This document shows positions 1-5,912 of a DNA stretch of 40,015 nt, in pieces (position 1 is the stretch's first letter; every line of letters begins with the position of its first letter). The notes beneath the pieces were generated by a model. It searched no databases. It had not been told where the DNA came from and saw only the letters and a program-made list of their open reading frames with translations. The position numbers and the translations under genes were made by a program. The stretch is from an archaeon (GTDB lineage Archaea; Thermoproteota; Nitrososphaeria; Nitrososphaerales; Gagatemarchaeaceae), in contig JAJYWC010000016.1 of the NCBI GenBank assembly GCA_021791695.1, positions 1-40,015 on the forward strand, given 5' to 3'.

Positions 1-1
1 G

Positions 2-1159
2 CAGGCGGCCAACACACCGAACCTTGACGCGATTGCACGAAGGTCGAAGATGGGCACCGTGGTCACGGTGGGTCAGGGGATCGCGCCCGAATCGGACATT
101 GCCGTGTTCAACATGCTGGGCTATTCCTTTGCCGAAGGCTATCCGGGGAGAGGAGTGGTCGAGTCGATAGGTGCGGGGATGGAGTTCAAAGACGGCGAGC
201 TCGCGCTTCGAGCCAACTTCGCGACCGCGAAGGACGGCTTGATAGCGGACAGGAGGGCAGGCAGGGACCTCTCCGACAAGGAGGCGAAGAGCCTGCAGAG
301 CGTCATCAACGAGCTGAAGCTCGGGGATGCTGAATTTGAGTTCAGGAGCACGGTGGGCTACAGAGGGGTGGTAGTGATCAGATGGAAGAAGCCGCTGTCG
401 GCTGAGGTCTCCAATACCGACCCCGCCTACCTGAGGACCAAGGGATTCGGCGCCGCGAAGGAGGTGAAGGGCGTCGAAAGACTCCAGAAGTGTCTGCCGC
501 TCGACAGGTCTCCCGCCTCAAAGAAGGCAGCCGAGCTCGTTAACGAGTTCCTTGCGAAGGCATCGTCGGTGCTGGAAGCGGCGGAGACCAACGTGTCACG
601 CAAGAAGGAGGGAAAGAAGCCTGCAAACTTGCTGCTTCTACGAGATGCGGGAGACCACCTCCCCGTCGTGGCCCCCTTCAGGGAAAAGTATGGGATGAAG
701 GGTGTTGCGTTGGTTGAGATGCCCGCGGAGATAGGCATCGCGCGGCTGCTGGGCATGAAGGAGGTCATGCTCCCCGACCACAGAGACCTGTCGCGCAAGG
801 CCAAGATGTTCAACGCCGAACTAGCGGAAGATACGGTCGTCTACGCCCACATAAAGGGTCCCGACGAGTTCGGTCATGACGGTGACGCCCCGGGAAAGAA
901 GAAGAACATCGAGACCATCGACGATGCTTTCTTCGGGGGCGTCTCGGAGAAGCTGAAGGGTGCCACGCTCGCAGTCTCTTGCGACCACTCCACGCCGTGT
1001 ATCCTGAAGATGCACTCGAGCGACCCGGTCCCGCTTCTCGTGACCACGAAGCGGCCAGACGCAGACTGCTGCAGATTCACGGAGGACGACGCGGCGCATG
1101 GAAGCCTGGGCAGACTCCGGGGAGACGAAGTACTAGCCACTGCCCTCTCCTTGCCATGA
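2..1159 (+). CDS. apgM: 2,3-bisphosphoglycerate-independent phosphoglycerate mutase, archaeal type (5' truncated)
   Basis: Interconverts 3- and 2-phosphoglycerate in glycolysis/gluconeogenesis, in the cytoplasm; a metal-dependent member of the alkaline phosphatase superfamily. The reading frame is open from base 2, and its first residues (QAANTPNLDAIAR) match the segment that follows the N-terminal metal site in the archaeal family, so the true start lies left of the window. Visible family signatures are GIAPESD, the YPGRG segment, LRANFAT, the late metal-binding region HIKGPDEFGHDGD, and CDHSTPC followed by MHSSDPVP. About 385 residues are visible of a usual 400-430. It ends with TGA 14 bases from the convergent lysA stop. 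The family call is secure; the N-terminal catalytic Asp/Ser region cannot be checked here. Confidence 0.93.
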   Translation, partial: QAANTPNLDAIARRSKMGTVVTVGQGIAPESDIAVFNMLGYSFAEGYPGRGVVESIGAGMEFKDGELALRANFATAKDGLIADRRAGRDLSDKEAKSLQSVINELKLGDAEFEFRSTVGYRGVVVIRWKKPLSAEVSNTDPAYLRTKGFGAAKEVKGVERLQKCLPLDRSPASKKAAELVNEFLAKASSVLEAAETNVSRKKEGKKPANLLLLRDAGDHLPVVAPFREKYGMKGVALVEMPAEIGIARLLGMKEVMLPDHRDLSRKAKMFNAELAEDTVVYAHIKGPDEFGHDGDAPGKKKNIETIDDAFFGGVSEKLKGATLAVSCDHSTPCILKMHSSDPVPLLVTTKRPDADCCRFTEDDAAHGSLGRLRGDEVLATALSLP

Positions 1160-1173
1160 CCGAGTCCGGGCAA

Positions 1174-2508
1174 CTATACACTAGTTGAGGCTTTGGGAGC
1201 GTCTCCGCCTTCATCGTCGAAGAGTTCTTCGACCGTCTGGCCCTTGCGCACCACCATGTACTTTCCCTGAGCGTCCCTCATGTGGATGTAGGGTCTGGGC
1301 TGGCAGTGGAAAGGAGAAGAGAGGACGATGGAGTATGCTCCGACCCCTCTGAAGACCACGAGCTTGCCCACCTCGGCCCCTCCCAGCTTGGACCTGCTCG
1401 ACGTCGTGAACACGTCGAGCGAGTCGCACAGCCTTCCCACCAGCACTGTCTTCTGGTGCGTCGTGGAGCCGCCCGGTATGACCTCGACAGGATACTCGTG
1501 TCTGAGAAGGGCTGAGTCGGCCAGGTTGTTGTAGCCGGCGTCGAGGTAGACGTACTTGTTGTCTCCGAATCTCTTGACGTTGACTATCCTCGAGACGAGG
1601 ATGGTCGAGTCTGCCGAGAGGTACCTGCCGCTTTCGACGATGAGGGTGAACTTGCTGCCGAAGCTCTCGGCGAGGCTGCTCAGCTGCTCTAGGATCGTCG
1701 CCGAGAAGTCTGCCGGCACGGGCACGTTCTTTCCGTACGACGTGGGAAGGCCACCGCCGATGTCTATTGTGTTGATGGGGAAGGTGCCGACCGAACGTCT
1801 GGCACCCAGTATGAAGCTCTCGAGCTTCTCCAGAGCCTCCGAGTAGCACGACGGGTCTTCGATCTGACTGCCCAGATGGAAGTGAAAGCCGTCGAACTTC
1901 AGCGAAGGGGTCTCGAGAATCTTCTTGAGCATTGACAGCGCGCTGTCGTCGCTCTCGCCGTCCAGCGGCACGCCAAACTTTCCGTGCCTCATCGAGAATC
2001 GGAGCTCCGCCTTGACGTGGACCTCAGGATTGACCCTGACGAGGACGTCGACCTCTCCGCCGACTCTAGACGTCGCCTCGATCAGGTTCAAGAGCCCGTT
2101 GTAGCTGGAAACGACTATCTTACGTACGCCGCCCTTGATCACGCTCTCGTACTCCGCGACGGTCTCAGTGATGCTAGTGTAGATCACGTTCTCCGGAGAA
2201 CCGCCGCATTTCATCAGGAAGTAGAGCTCGTTGGAGGCGGTCAGGTCGAACATGATCCCTTCAGAGACGAACGTCTTAATCACGGCCGGGTTGAAGTTGG
2301 CTTTGATCGAGTACGCGACCCTGAATGGACCCTTGAACTTCTGATAGGCTTGTTCTATCTCGCTTACATTCTTCCGAAGCACTCCCTCGTCTATGAGGAA
2401 GTATGGTGTGCCAAACTTCTCGGCCAGACTATATAACTCCTGGTCATCGAATTTTGGTGTCGTCAGATTCCGGACCTTGGTAACCGGATTCGCCCGAGGT
2501 TCAGGCAA
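1174..2508 (-). CDS. lysA: Diaminopimelate decarboxylase-like PLP enzyme
   Basis: Alanine racemase/ornithine decarboxylase fold-III PLP enzyme, 444 residues. The expected reaction is decarboxylation of meso-diaminopimelate to L-lysine. The PLP lysine is K69 in AYSIKAN. The glycine-rich DIGGGLP loop, ESGRYLS and the RLCDSLDVF segment (counterpart of the family's Cys-Glu/Asp substrate motif) follow in order. The start is TTG at 2508; a TATA-like box at 2538-2552 lies about 33 bases upstream, so the mRNA probably has almost no leader. An ATG slightly upstream runs into a stop after six codons. No other diaminopimelate-pathway gene is in the window, and many TACK archaea make lysine by the LysW/alpha-aminoadipate route, so the physiological substrate is inferred from homology only. 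A related decarboxylase with another substrate remains possible. Confidence 0.85.
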   Translation of the reverse strand: MPEPRANPVTKVRNLTTPKFDDQELYSLAEKFGTPYFLIDEGVLRKNVSEIEQAYQKFKGPFRVAYSIKANFNPAVIKTFVSEGIMFDLTASNELYFLMKCGGSPENVIYTSITETVAEYESVIKGGVRKIVVSSYNGLLNLIEATSRVGGEVDVLVRVNPEVHVKAELRFSMRHGKFGVPLDGESDDSALSMLKKILETPSLKFDGFHFHLGSQIEDPSCYSEALEKLESFILGARRSVGTFPINTIDIGGGLPTSYGKNVPVPADFSATILEQLSSLAESFGSKFTLIVESGRYLSADSTILVSRIVNVKRFGDNKYVYLDAGYNNLADSALLRHEYPVEVIPGGSTTHQKTVLVGRLCDSLDVFTTSSRSKLGGAEVGKLVVFRGVGAYSIVLSSPFHCQPRPYIHMRDAQGKYMVVRKGQTVEELFDDEGGDAPKASTSV

Positions 2509-2537
2509 TTGTTTGTAACATGAGGATGAAATCGTTT

Positions 2538-2552
2538 GCTTAAAAATTTATC
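2538..2552 (-). promoter_or_regulatory. TATA-like promoter of lysA
   Basis: AT-rich run reading aaatttttaag on the minus strand, about 33 bases upstream of the TTG start. A second very AT-rich run (2557-2581) lies just upstream. The spacing supports the TTG start. Confidence 0.6.
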
Positions 2553-2905
2553 CCCGTGAAAATATTTTTGCAGAATATTTTGCGCGACCGACGCGACAAC
2601 CCGCCCGCGAGGAGAAGAACTTTCTCCACGACAGACAAACCAGTTCAAGAACGCGAGAAGAATTTTCAGTCGTAGCGCCGCGGTCCCTTCCGATTCCGGG
2701 TGGAGCCCTCCCCAAAATGCATCCGCGCGCCTTCCCCGGCGTCGCGACGTCAAGCGTCCGAAGGAATACGGCGAACTGAGCGAGCGACGGCGCGAGAGTT
2801 CCTCGCTATCCCGCAAACCAGATCAAAGGTAGAAAGAAGCATATGGAAAAAGGGTGTCCTGCGGGGACTACGCCAGGCAGGCTGGCATCCGGAGGCCGGA
2901 GGCCC
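2553..2905. other. Intergenic stretch without a recognised gene
   Basis: About 350 bases between the lysA promoter and the alba stop codon. An ORF crosses it on the minus strand, but its residue composition (arginine- and serine-rich, no motifs) looks like a GC-rich shadow. A short inverted repeat (gggtggag...ctcccc region, 2698-2715) is visible. I looked for SRP RNA, RNase P RNA and tRNA signatures and found none convincing. A structured non-coding RNA cannot be excluded. Confidence 0.4.
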
Positions 2906-2910
2906 AGGGC

Positions 2911-3255
2911 CTACTTGCCGACCAGGATCTCGATCGAAGAGACGTTGCGCATCTCGCCGGTGTCGGCGCTCTTGACCTGCTCGGTGGCAATGCTGATGTT
3001 CCTCACTGCGAACGCTCCGTTCCCGAGCCTCTTGGTCACAATCTCTGCGACGTCCACCGCTCGACCGATTGCAAGACCTCTGGCCTTAATGACTACTTCG
3101 CCCGCCTGCGAGAGCTGTATCAACGCAGACATTGCGTAGCTCATCACTGGCTTCTTGCCGACGTAGATGTGGTTCTGTGGTGCTCCGGTCGGCATCGCCC
3201 CTTCCTCATCGGCATGCGACGCGGATTCTGGTTTCCTTGCTGGTTTGTCTGGCAT
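2911..3255 (-). CDS. albA: Alba chromatin/RNA-binding protein
   Basis: Small basic nucleic-acid-binding protein that coats DNA and RNA in most archaea. It has 114 residues: a polar N-terminal tail of about 26 residues, longer than in Sulfolobus Alba, then the full Alba domain. The signature YVGKKPVMSYAMSALIQ contains the two lysines that contact nucleic acid, and one of them is the acetylated/deacetylated site in characterised homologues. VVIKARGLAIGRAVD and the terminal SSIEILV strand are also present. The ATG at 3255 lies about 30 bases after a TATA-like box (3281-3290), giving a leaderless transcript. It lies downstream of rpoK on the same strand, but its own promoter suggests independent transcription. 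Confidence 0.96.
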   Translation of the reverse strand: MPDKPARKPESASHADEEGAMPTGAPQNHIYVGKKPVMSYAMSALIQLSQAGEVVIKARGLAIGRAVDVAEIVTKRLGNGAFAVRNISIATEQVKSADTGEMRNVSSIEILVGK

Positions 3256-3280
3256 GTTAAGTTCGGCCCAGCGCCTGCTC

Positions 3281-3290
3281 GGTATTTATG
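3281..3290 (-). promoter_or_regulatory. TATA-like promoter of alba
   Basis: cataaatacc on the minus strand, about 30 bases from the ATG. This is typical archaeal core-promoter spacing for a leaderless gene. Confidence 0.65.
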
Positions 3291-3325
3291 CGTGACTAGA
3301 CAAGACGCCCACCAGGGGAGGACGC

Positions 3326-3622
3326 TCAGAGAAGATAGCGCACGGGTATATCCTGGAACTCGCCGTTAGGCAGGGACCTGCGGATCGAGAGAGGCAGGGC
3401 CTCGGACGCCAGCTCGGCCATAGCGAGGACTATCGGGTCCTTCGTGGTCTCATCCAGCGGGATGAAAAAAGGCGCACCCATGGCGAGCTGCAGTGAACGC
3501 GCCCCTATGATACGGGCTTTCTCGAAGCGAGTGAGCTTCGGTGGACCGATCCTGATTTCGAAGCCTTCCTCAACGGCGCGTCTAGTCTTTTTCTTTTCTC
3601 TAGTAGCAGCAACTGGCGCCAA
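3326..3622 (-). CDS. rpoK: DNA-directed RNA polymerase subunit K (Rpb6 homologue)
   Basis: Small subunit of archaeal RNA polymerase, equivalent to eukaryotic Rpb6 and bacterial omega, which helps assemble and stabilise the clamp region. It has 98 residues: a basic N-terminal tail with KKKTRR, then the diagnostic [26 protein letters not shown] region and the terminal [16 protein letters not shown]. Family and length agree well. The start is TTG at 3622; a GAGGT ribosome-binding site six bases upstream (3629-3633) and a TATA-like box at 3662-3669 support it. This gene therefore has a short leader with a Shine-Dalgarno, unlike most neighbours. Confidence 0.95.
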   Translation of the reverse strand: MAPVAATREKKKTRRAVEEGFEIRIGPPKLTRFEKARIIGARSLQLAMGAPFFIPLDETTKDPIVLAMAELASEALPLSIRRSLPNGEFQDIPVRYLL

Positions 3623-3628
3623 ACAATG

Positions 3629-3633
3629 ACCTC
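3629..3633 (-). promoter_or_regulatory. Ribosome-binding site deciding the rpoK TTG start
   Basis: gaggt on the minus strand, six bases before TTG at 3622. It is one of the few clear Shine-Dalgarno sequences in the window. Confidence 0.55.
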
Positions 3634-3661
3634 GAAAGATGGATGCCCGTTTTAGGCGCTC

Positions 3662-3669
3662 GTATAAAG
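3662..3669 (-). promoter_or_regulatory. TATA-like promoter of rpoK
   Basis: ctttatac on the minus strand, about 40 bases before the TTG start. This leaves a leader of roughly 15 bases that carries the gaggt site. Confidence 0.6.
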
Positions 3670-3753
3670 CTTCTCCTATCGAACACCCGCCTTCTCCCTT
3701 TTCGCAGCCAAACAGAAAAGTATCAGGACCGCCCAGGGTCGTGATGGTCCGAA

Positions 3754-3897
3754 TTGAGCGCCGAGACGACCCACGAACTGTTCGAACTTCTCAGCATGAA
3801 GAAGGTTCTCGACGGGTACAAAGGAGGTCCGTACTTCGCCTCTCTCAACGAGTACATCGACCGGCGGATAACCGAGCTGCTCGCGGTAGCTCGGTGA
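3754..3897 (+). CDS. Small hypothetical protein, 47 residues
   Basis: Short frame with a TTG start and TGA stop between the divergent rpoK promoter and the cyclophilin-like gene. The product begins [13 protein letters not shown] and contains [13 protein letters not shown] followed by [17 protein letters not shown]. It is protein-like: a balanced acidic/basic composition, amphipathic helical segments and a GC-rich third position like its neighbours. A longer frame in another phase over the same bases reads arginine- and proline-rich with no motif, so I prefer this one. A weak TATA-like sequence (gaaaagtatc, 3714-3723) is about 30 bases upstream. No function or family recognised. It may form a unit with the next gene. 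Confidence 0.5.
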   Translation: MSAETTHELFELLSMKKVLDGYKGGPYFASLNEYIDRRITELLAVAR

Positions 3898-4001
3898 TCT
3901 TCCTCACCTGACGTCCGGCAGGGGCTATCCAAATGGAGAAATAGGGGAGGTGGCGCCGGCTCCTTCGTTGCACGGTAAACGCGCTGCAGGAGCAAGGTAA
4001 C

Positions 4002-4400
4002 TTGTCAGTTTCAAAGGTCGAGTGTAAGGTCATGGTAAGAGGGAAGGGAGAGATGATGGTCGACTTGTACAAGCACTTGGCTCCCGTCACGGTTAGCGCG
4101 CTCCTGAGATCCCTGCCGATGAGCGCGAGGGTCACCATCTATCCCAGGGCCATGGTCTGCATCCTCACAGGGCTGAAGACAGGAGTCGAGAAGCAGAGGC
4201 TCGATTATGCGAAGGGAGAAGTGGCGTTCCTTGCCGCCAGCGGGTCTTTGTGCTTCTTCACGGGCGCCGCAAAGAGCCAGAGCCCGCTGAATCCAGTCGG
4301 CAGCGTATCCGCCAACGCTGCACTTCTTGAAAAACTCACCCCAGGCGATGTTATGGAGATCGTTCAGGTCCGCGAAATTGAAGCGGGCGTCCAGACATAG
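4002..4400 (+). CDS. Cyclophilin-like fold protein (TM1367/DUF3830 type)
   Basis: 132 residues resembling the small cyclophilin-like beta-barrel family typified by TM1367. Family cues are LYKHLAPVTVSALLRSLP near the N-terminus (like the 'aPrTv.all..LP' element), EVAFLAASGSLCFFTGAAKSQSP in the centre (like 'Gdia..p.g.alc.FfG....S') and NPVGSV afterwards. Peptidyl-prolyl isomerase activity is not established for this family, and the function is unknown. The start is TTG at 4002 with an aaggt ribosome-binding site at 3994-3998. The 3' end overlaps the convergent eS25 gene by 37 bases, which makes antisense overlap of the two transcripts unavoidable. Confidence 0.7.
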   Translation: MSVSKVECKVMVRGKGEMMVDLYKHLAPVTVSALLRSLPMSARVTIYPRAMVCILTGLKTGVEKQRLDYAKGEVAFLAASGSLCFFTGAAKSQSPLNPVGSVSANAALLEKLTPGDVMEIVQVREIEAGVQT

Positions 4401-4714
4401 TGTCCGCTGAAGCCTCCGACCTTTGAGATGAGGCCCTTCGATTCCAGGGATGTGAGTATCACTTTGGCAATAGAAGCGCTGACGTTGAGACCTCGTGCCG
4501 CAGAGTAGATGGTTATTGCCTTCTGTGACGAAAGGCTCCTGAGCAGTTCCTGCTCGCTCTGCTTGGGCATAAGAACCTCGACCCGCTTTCTTTCACCCAT
4601 CGGCTTGGCTTCCTTGGTCGCCGTTGTCTTCTTCTTCCCACCATCCGGCTGGGTGCCTTCTTCGTTCTGGGACTTTTCCATCGACGCGAGTGTCTTCTTC
4701 TTGGTTCCGCCCAT
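4364..4714 (-). CDS. rps25e: 30S ribosomal protein eS25
   Basis: Small-subunit ribosomal protein found in eukaryotes and a subset of archaea (mainly TACK), useful as a lineage marker. It has 116 residues: a lysine-rich disordered tail (about 1-45), then a winged-helix-like core with ELLRSLSSQKAITIYSAARGLNVSASIAKVIL and LESKGLISKVGGFSGHYVW, matching the conserved 'SlA...L..L..kGlI..v..h....YtP' region of the family. The ATG at 4714 lies about 30 bases after a TATA-like box at 4743-4752. That box overlaps the stop codon of the upstream winged-helix gene. The 3' end overlaps the convergent cyclophilin-like gene. Confidence 0.88.
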   Translation of the reverse strand: MGGTKKKTLASMEKSQNEEGTQPDGGKKKTTATKEAKPMGERKRVEVLMPKQSEQELLRSLSSQKAITIYSAARGLNVSASIAKVILTSLESKGLISKVGGFSGHYVWTPASISRT

Positions 4715-4742
4715 CTGACTCGCTGGACACCGCCTGCGGGTC

Positions 4743-4752
4743 GATAATTAAG
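4743..4752 (-). promoter_or_regulatory. TATA-like promoter of eS25
   Basis: cttaattatc on the minus strand, about 30 bases before the ATG. It overlaps the TAA stop (4748-4750) of the gene upstream. Confidence 0.6.
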
Positions 4753-5599
4753 CTTCTCTTTCGACGACCCCGGGCGGCGAGGGGCTCTCGTTCTCTTCCT
4801 CCCCGCTGAGGTCCTCGAGCAGCCTCAGCAACGAGACGCCTGTCGGAGTCAGCTGATAGAGCTTGACCCGTCCGTAGGCCACCGAGTCATTGACGAACCC
4901 ATACTTCTTCATCACCGCTACGTGCCGGTCGACCGATTTCCAATCGAGACCAAGTTCGTCCGCCAGCTGGCGACGGTCTTTGGGGACGGTCAGAGCGTCC
5001 AGCAGGCGTATTCTTGTCTTGGCGCCCTTCATCTTGACGAAGAGCGTGAATACGTCGGAGTCGAAGCCCAGCTCGGTCCACTTCGACCGCATCCTACCCC
5101 TCCATATCCACATCCCTCCTACCGCGAACCAGCTCGATGGCGCGAGGATCAGCGAGTGGTCCTCAAAGAAGGCGAGCAAGACGGAGAGGAGAGGCGCAGA
5201 GCCGGTCGTCCGCGTCCCACCGGTTGGACCGCCGGGACCGGCGGAGGTGTTCGACGCCGACGACTGTACCGCACCGGTCGATGCTGCTGACGATGTTGAG
5301 GGAGCGACGGAGGTCTGAGTCGCTGTCTCGAGCGCCGCTGTCGTGGTCCCAGTGAGTGCCTGGCTCTTCGAGGTGACCTGAGTGGTGGTGCCGGCCGTCG
5401 TGACGGACGCGGTCGCCGTGCTGGTGGACCCGCTGACAACGGTCGTCGCGGTGCTGGCAGGCGCTATCGCCGTCCTCGTCGTCGTCGTAAACGAGACGCT
5501 AGCGACCCCCAAACCGTTCTGGGTCAGATAGAAACCGAGGAACGCGGTGTTGACGAGTGCGAATGCGACCAGTACGACGAACGCTGCCGTCGAGCGCAA
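4748..5599 (-). CDS. Membrane-anchored winged-helix protein with Ser/Thr-rich linker
   Basis: Predicted 283-residue protein. Residues about 4-25 (STAAFVVLVAFALVNTAFLGF) form a transmembrane segment. About 110 residues of Thr/Ser/Ala-rich low-complexity sequence follow, probably extracytoplasmic and a candidate for O-glycosylation. A second hydrophobic segment (about 145-175) precedes a basic RGRMRSKW turn, and an ArsR/MarR-like winged helix (about 190-270) follows with DRRQLADELGLDWKSVDRHVAVMKKYGFV and a wing. Topology would leave the DNA-binding domain in the cytoplasm. The frame is open up to 5683, but those codons lie inside the inserted MITE. I start at TTG 5599, which sits 33 bases from a TATA-like hexamer (5632-5637). 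The target gene is unknown; a stress or envelope sensor is a guess. Confidence 0.72.
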   Translation of the reverse strand: MRSTAAFVVLVAFALVNTAFLGFYLTQNGLGVASVSFTTTTRTAIAPASTATTVVSGSTSTATASVTTAGTTTQVTSKSQALTGTTTAALETATQTSVAPSTSSAASTGAVQSSASNTSAGPGGPTGGTRTTGSAPLLSVLLAFFEDHSLILAPSSWFAVGGMWIWRGRMRSKWTELGFDSDVFTLFVKMKGAKTRIRLLDALTVPKDRRQLADELGLDWKSVDRHVAVMKKYGFVNDSVAYGRVKLYQLTPTGVSLLRLLEDLSGEEENESPSPPGVVEREA

Positions 5600-5630
5600 G
5601 GTGAGCTTCTGAGAAAATTGACGGTTTTGT

Positions 5631-5638
5631 GTTAAAAG
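5631..5638 (-). promoter_or_regulatory. BRE/TATA core promoter of the membrane winged-helix gene
   Basis: On the minus strand the order is MITE, 8-bp target duplication, caaaagc (BRE-like), TTTTAA, then 32 bases to the TTG start. The TATA-like hexamer occupies 5632-5637. The transposon lies immediately upstream of the core promoter and leaves it intact. Confidence 0.6.
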
Positions 5639-5652
5639 CTTTTGTCCGATAC

Positions 5653-5793
5653 AGCTGTGTCGAATAACTACGAGTTCGACCATCGATGCGATAAATTAGA
5701 CCGGATAGAAGGAGCAGAATTGATAACAAGAAGTCAAACGCTCAACAAGGATCGTTCGAATTTGACGGTAAAAGCGAGTTATTCAACACACCT
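5653..5793. mobile_element. MITE copy 1 (141 bp)
   Basis: Non-coding miniature inverted-repeat element. The left end is agctgtgtcgaataact (5653-5669). The right end is agttattcaacacacct (5777-5793), whose reverse complement matches the left end at 15 of 17 bases. Perfect 8-bp direct repeats tccgatac flank it (5645-5652 and 5794-5801). It is identical to the copy at 35936-36076 except for one base (g/a in the gaaRgagcag segment). It carries no meaningful ORF of its own; the frames through it are shared by both copies only because the DNA is shared. It sits between divergent genes, directly upstream of the winged-helix core promoter. It was probably mobilised by an element with the same ends, such as the one at 39889. 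Confidence 0.93.
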
Positions 5794-5912
5794 TCCGATA
5801 CCCCAGCCAAAAGGGCGCCCACATGGGGAGTCGGCGGCGGGACGGGCCGCGGAAGCGTCGGCCGTCATTGAAAATTCCCAAACCTTATTCGGCGCGGACG
5901 AGAGGCTCGGAT
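5794..5912. other. Short gap upstream of the permease
   Basis: After the target duplication, about 110 GC-rich bases precede the chosen permease start. A frame open from 5823 would add 30 arginine-rich residues that do not resemble the family. A weak TATA-like accttattc lies at 5882-5890, about 25 bases before ATG 5913. Confidence 0.4.

Noticed and set aside
2463-2816. 117-codon minus-strand ORF upstream of lysA
   Set aside because: It covers the lysA promoter, has an Arg/Ser-rich composition without motifs, and overlaps the lysA 5' end in another phase. It is a GC-rich shadow.
2553-2905. SRP RNA or RNase P RNA in the lysA-alba gap
   Set aside because: I looked for the SRP helix 8 consensus and the RNase P conserved regions on both strands and found only chance similarity (cggaaggga).
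3639-3911. 90-codon plus-strand ORF over the 47-residue gene
   Set aside because: Arg/Pro/Ser-rich and motif-free. The alternative phase (3754-3897) reads much more like protein.
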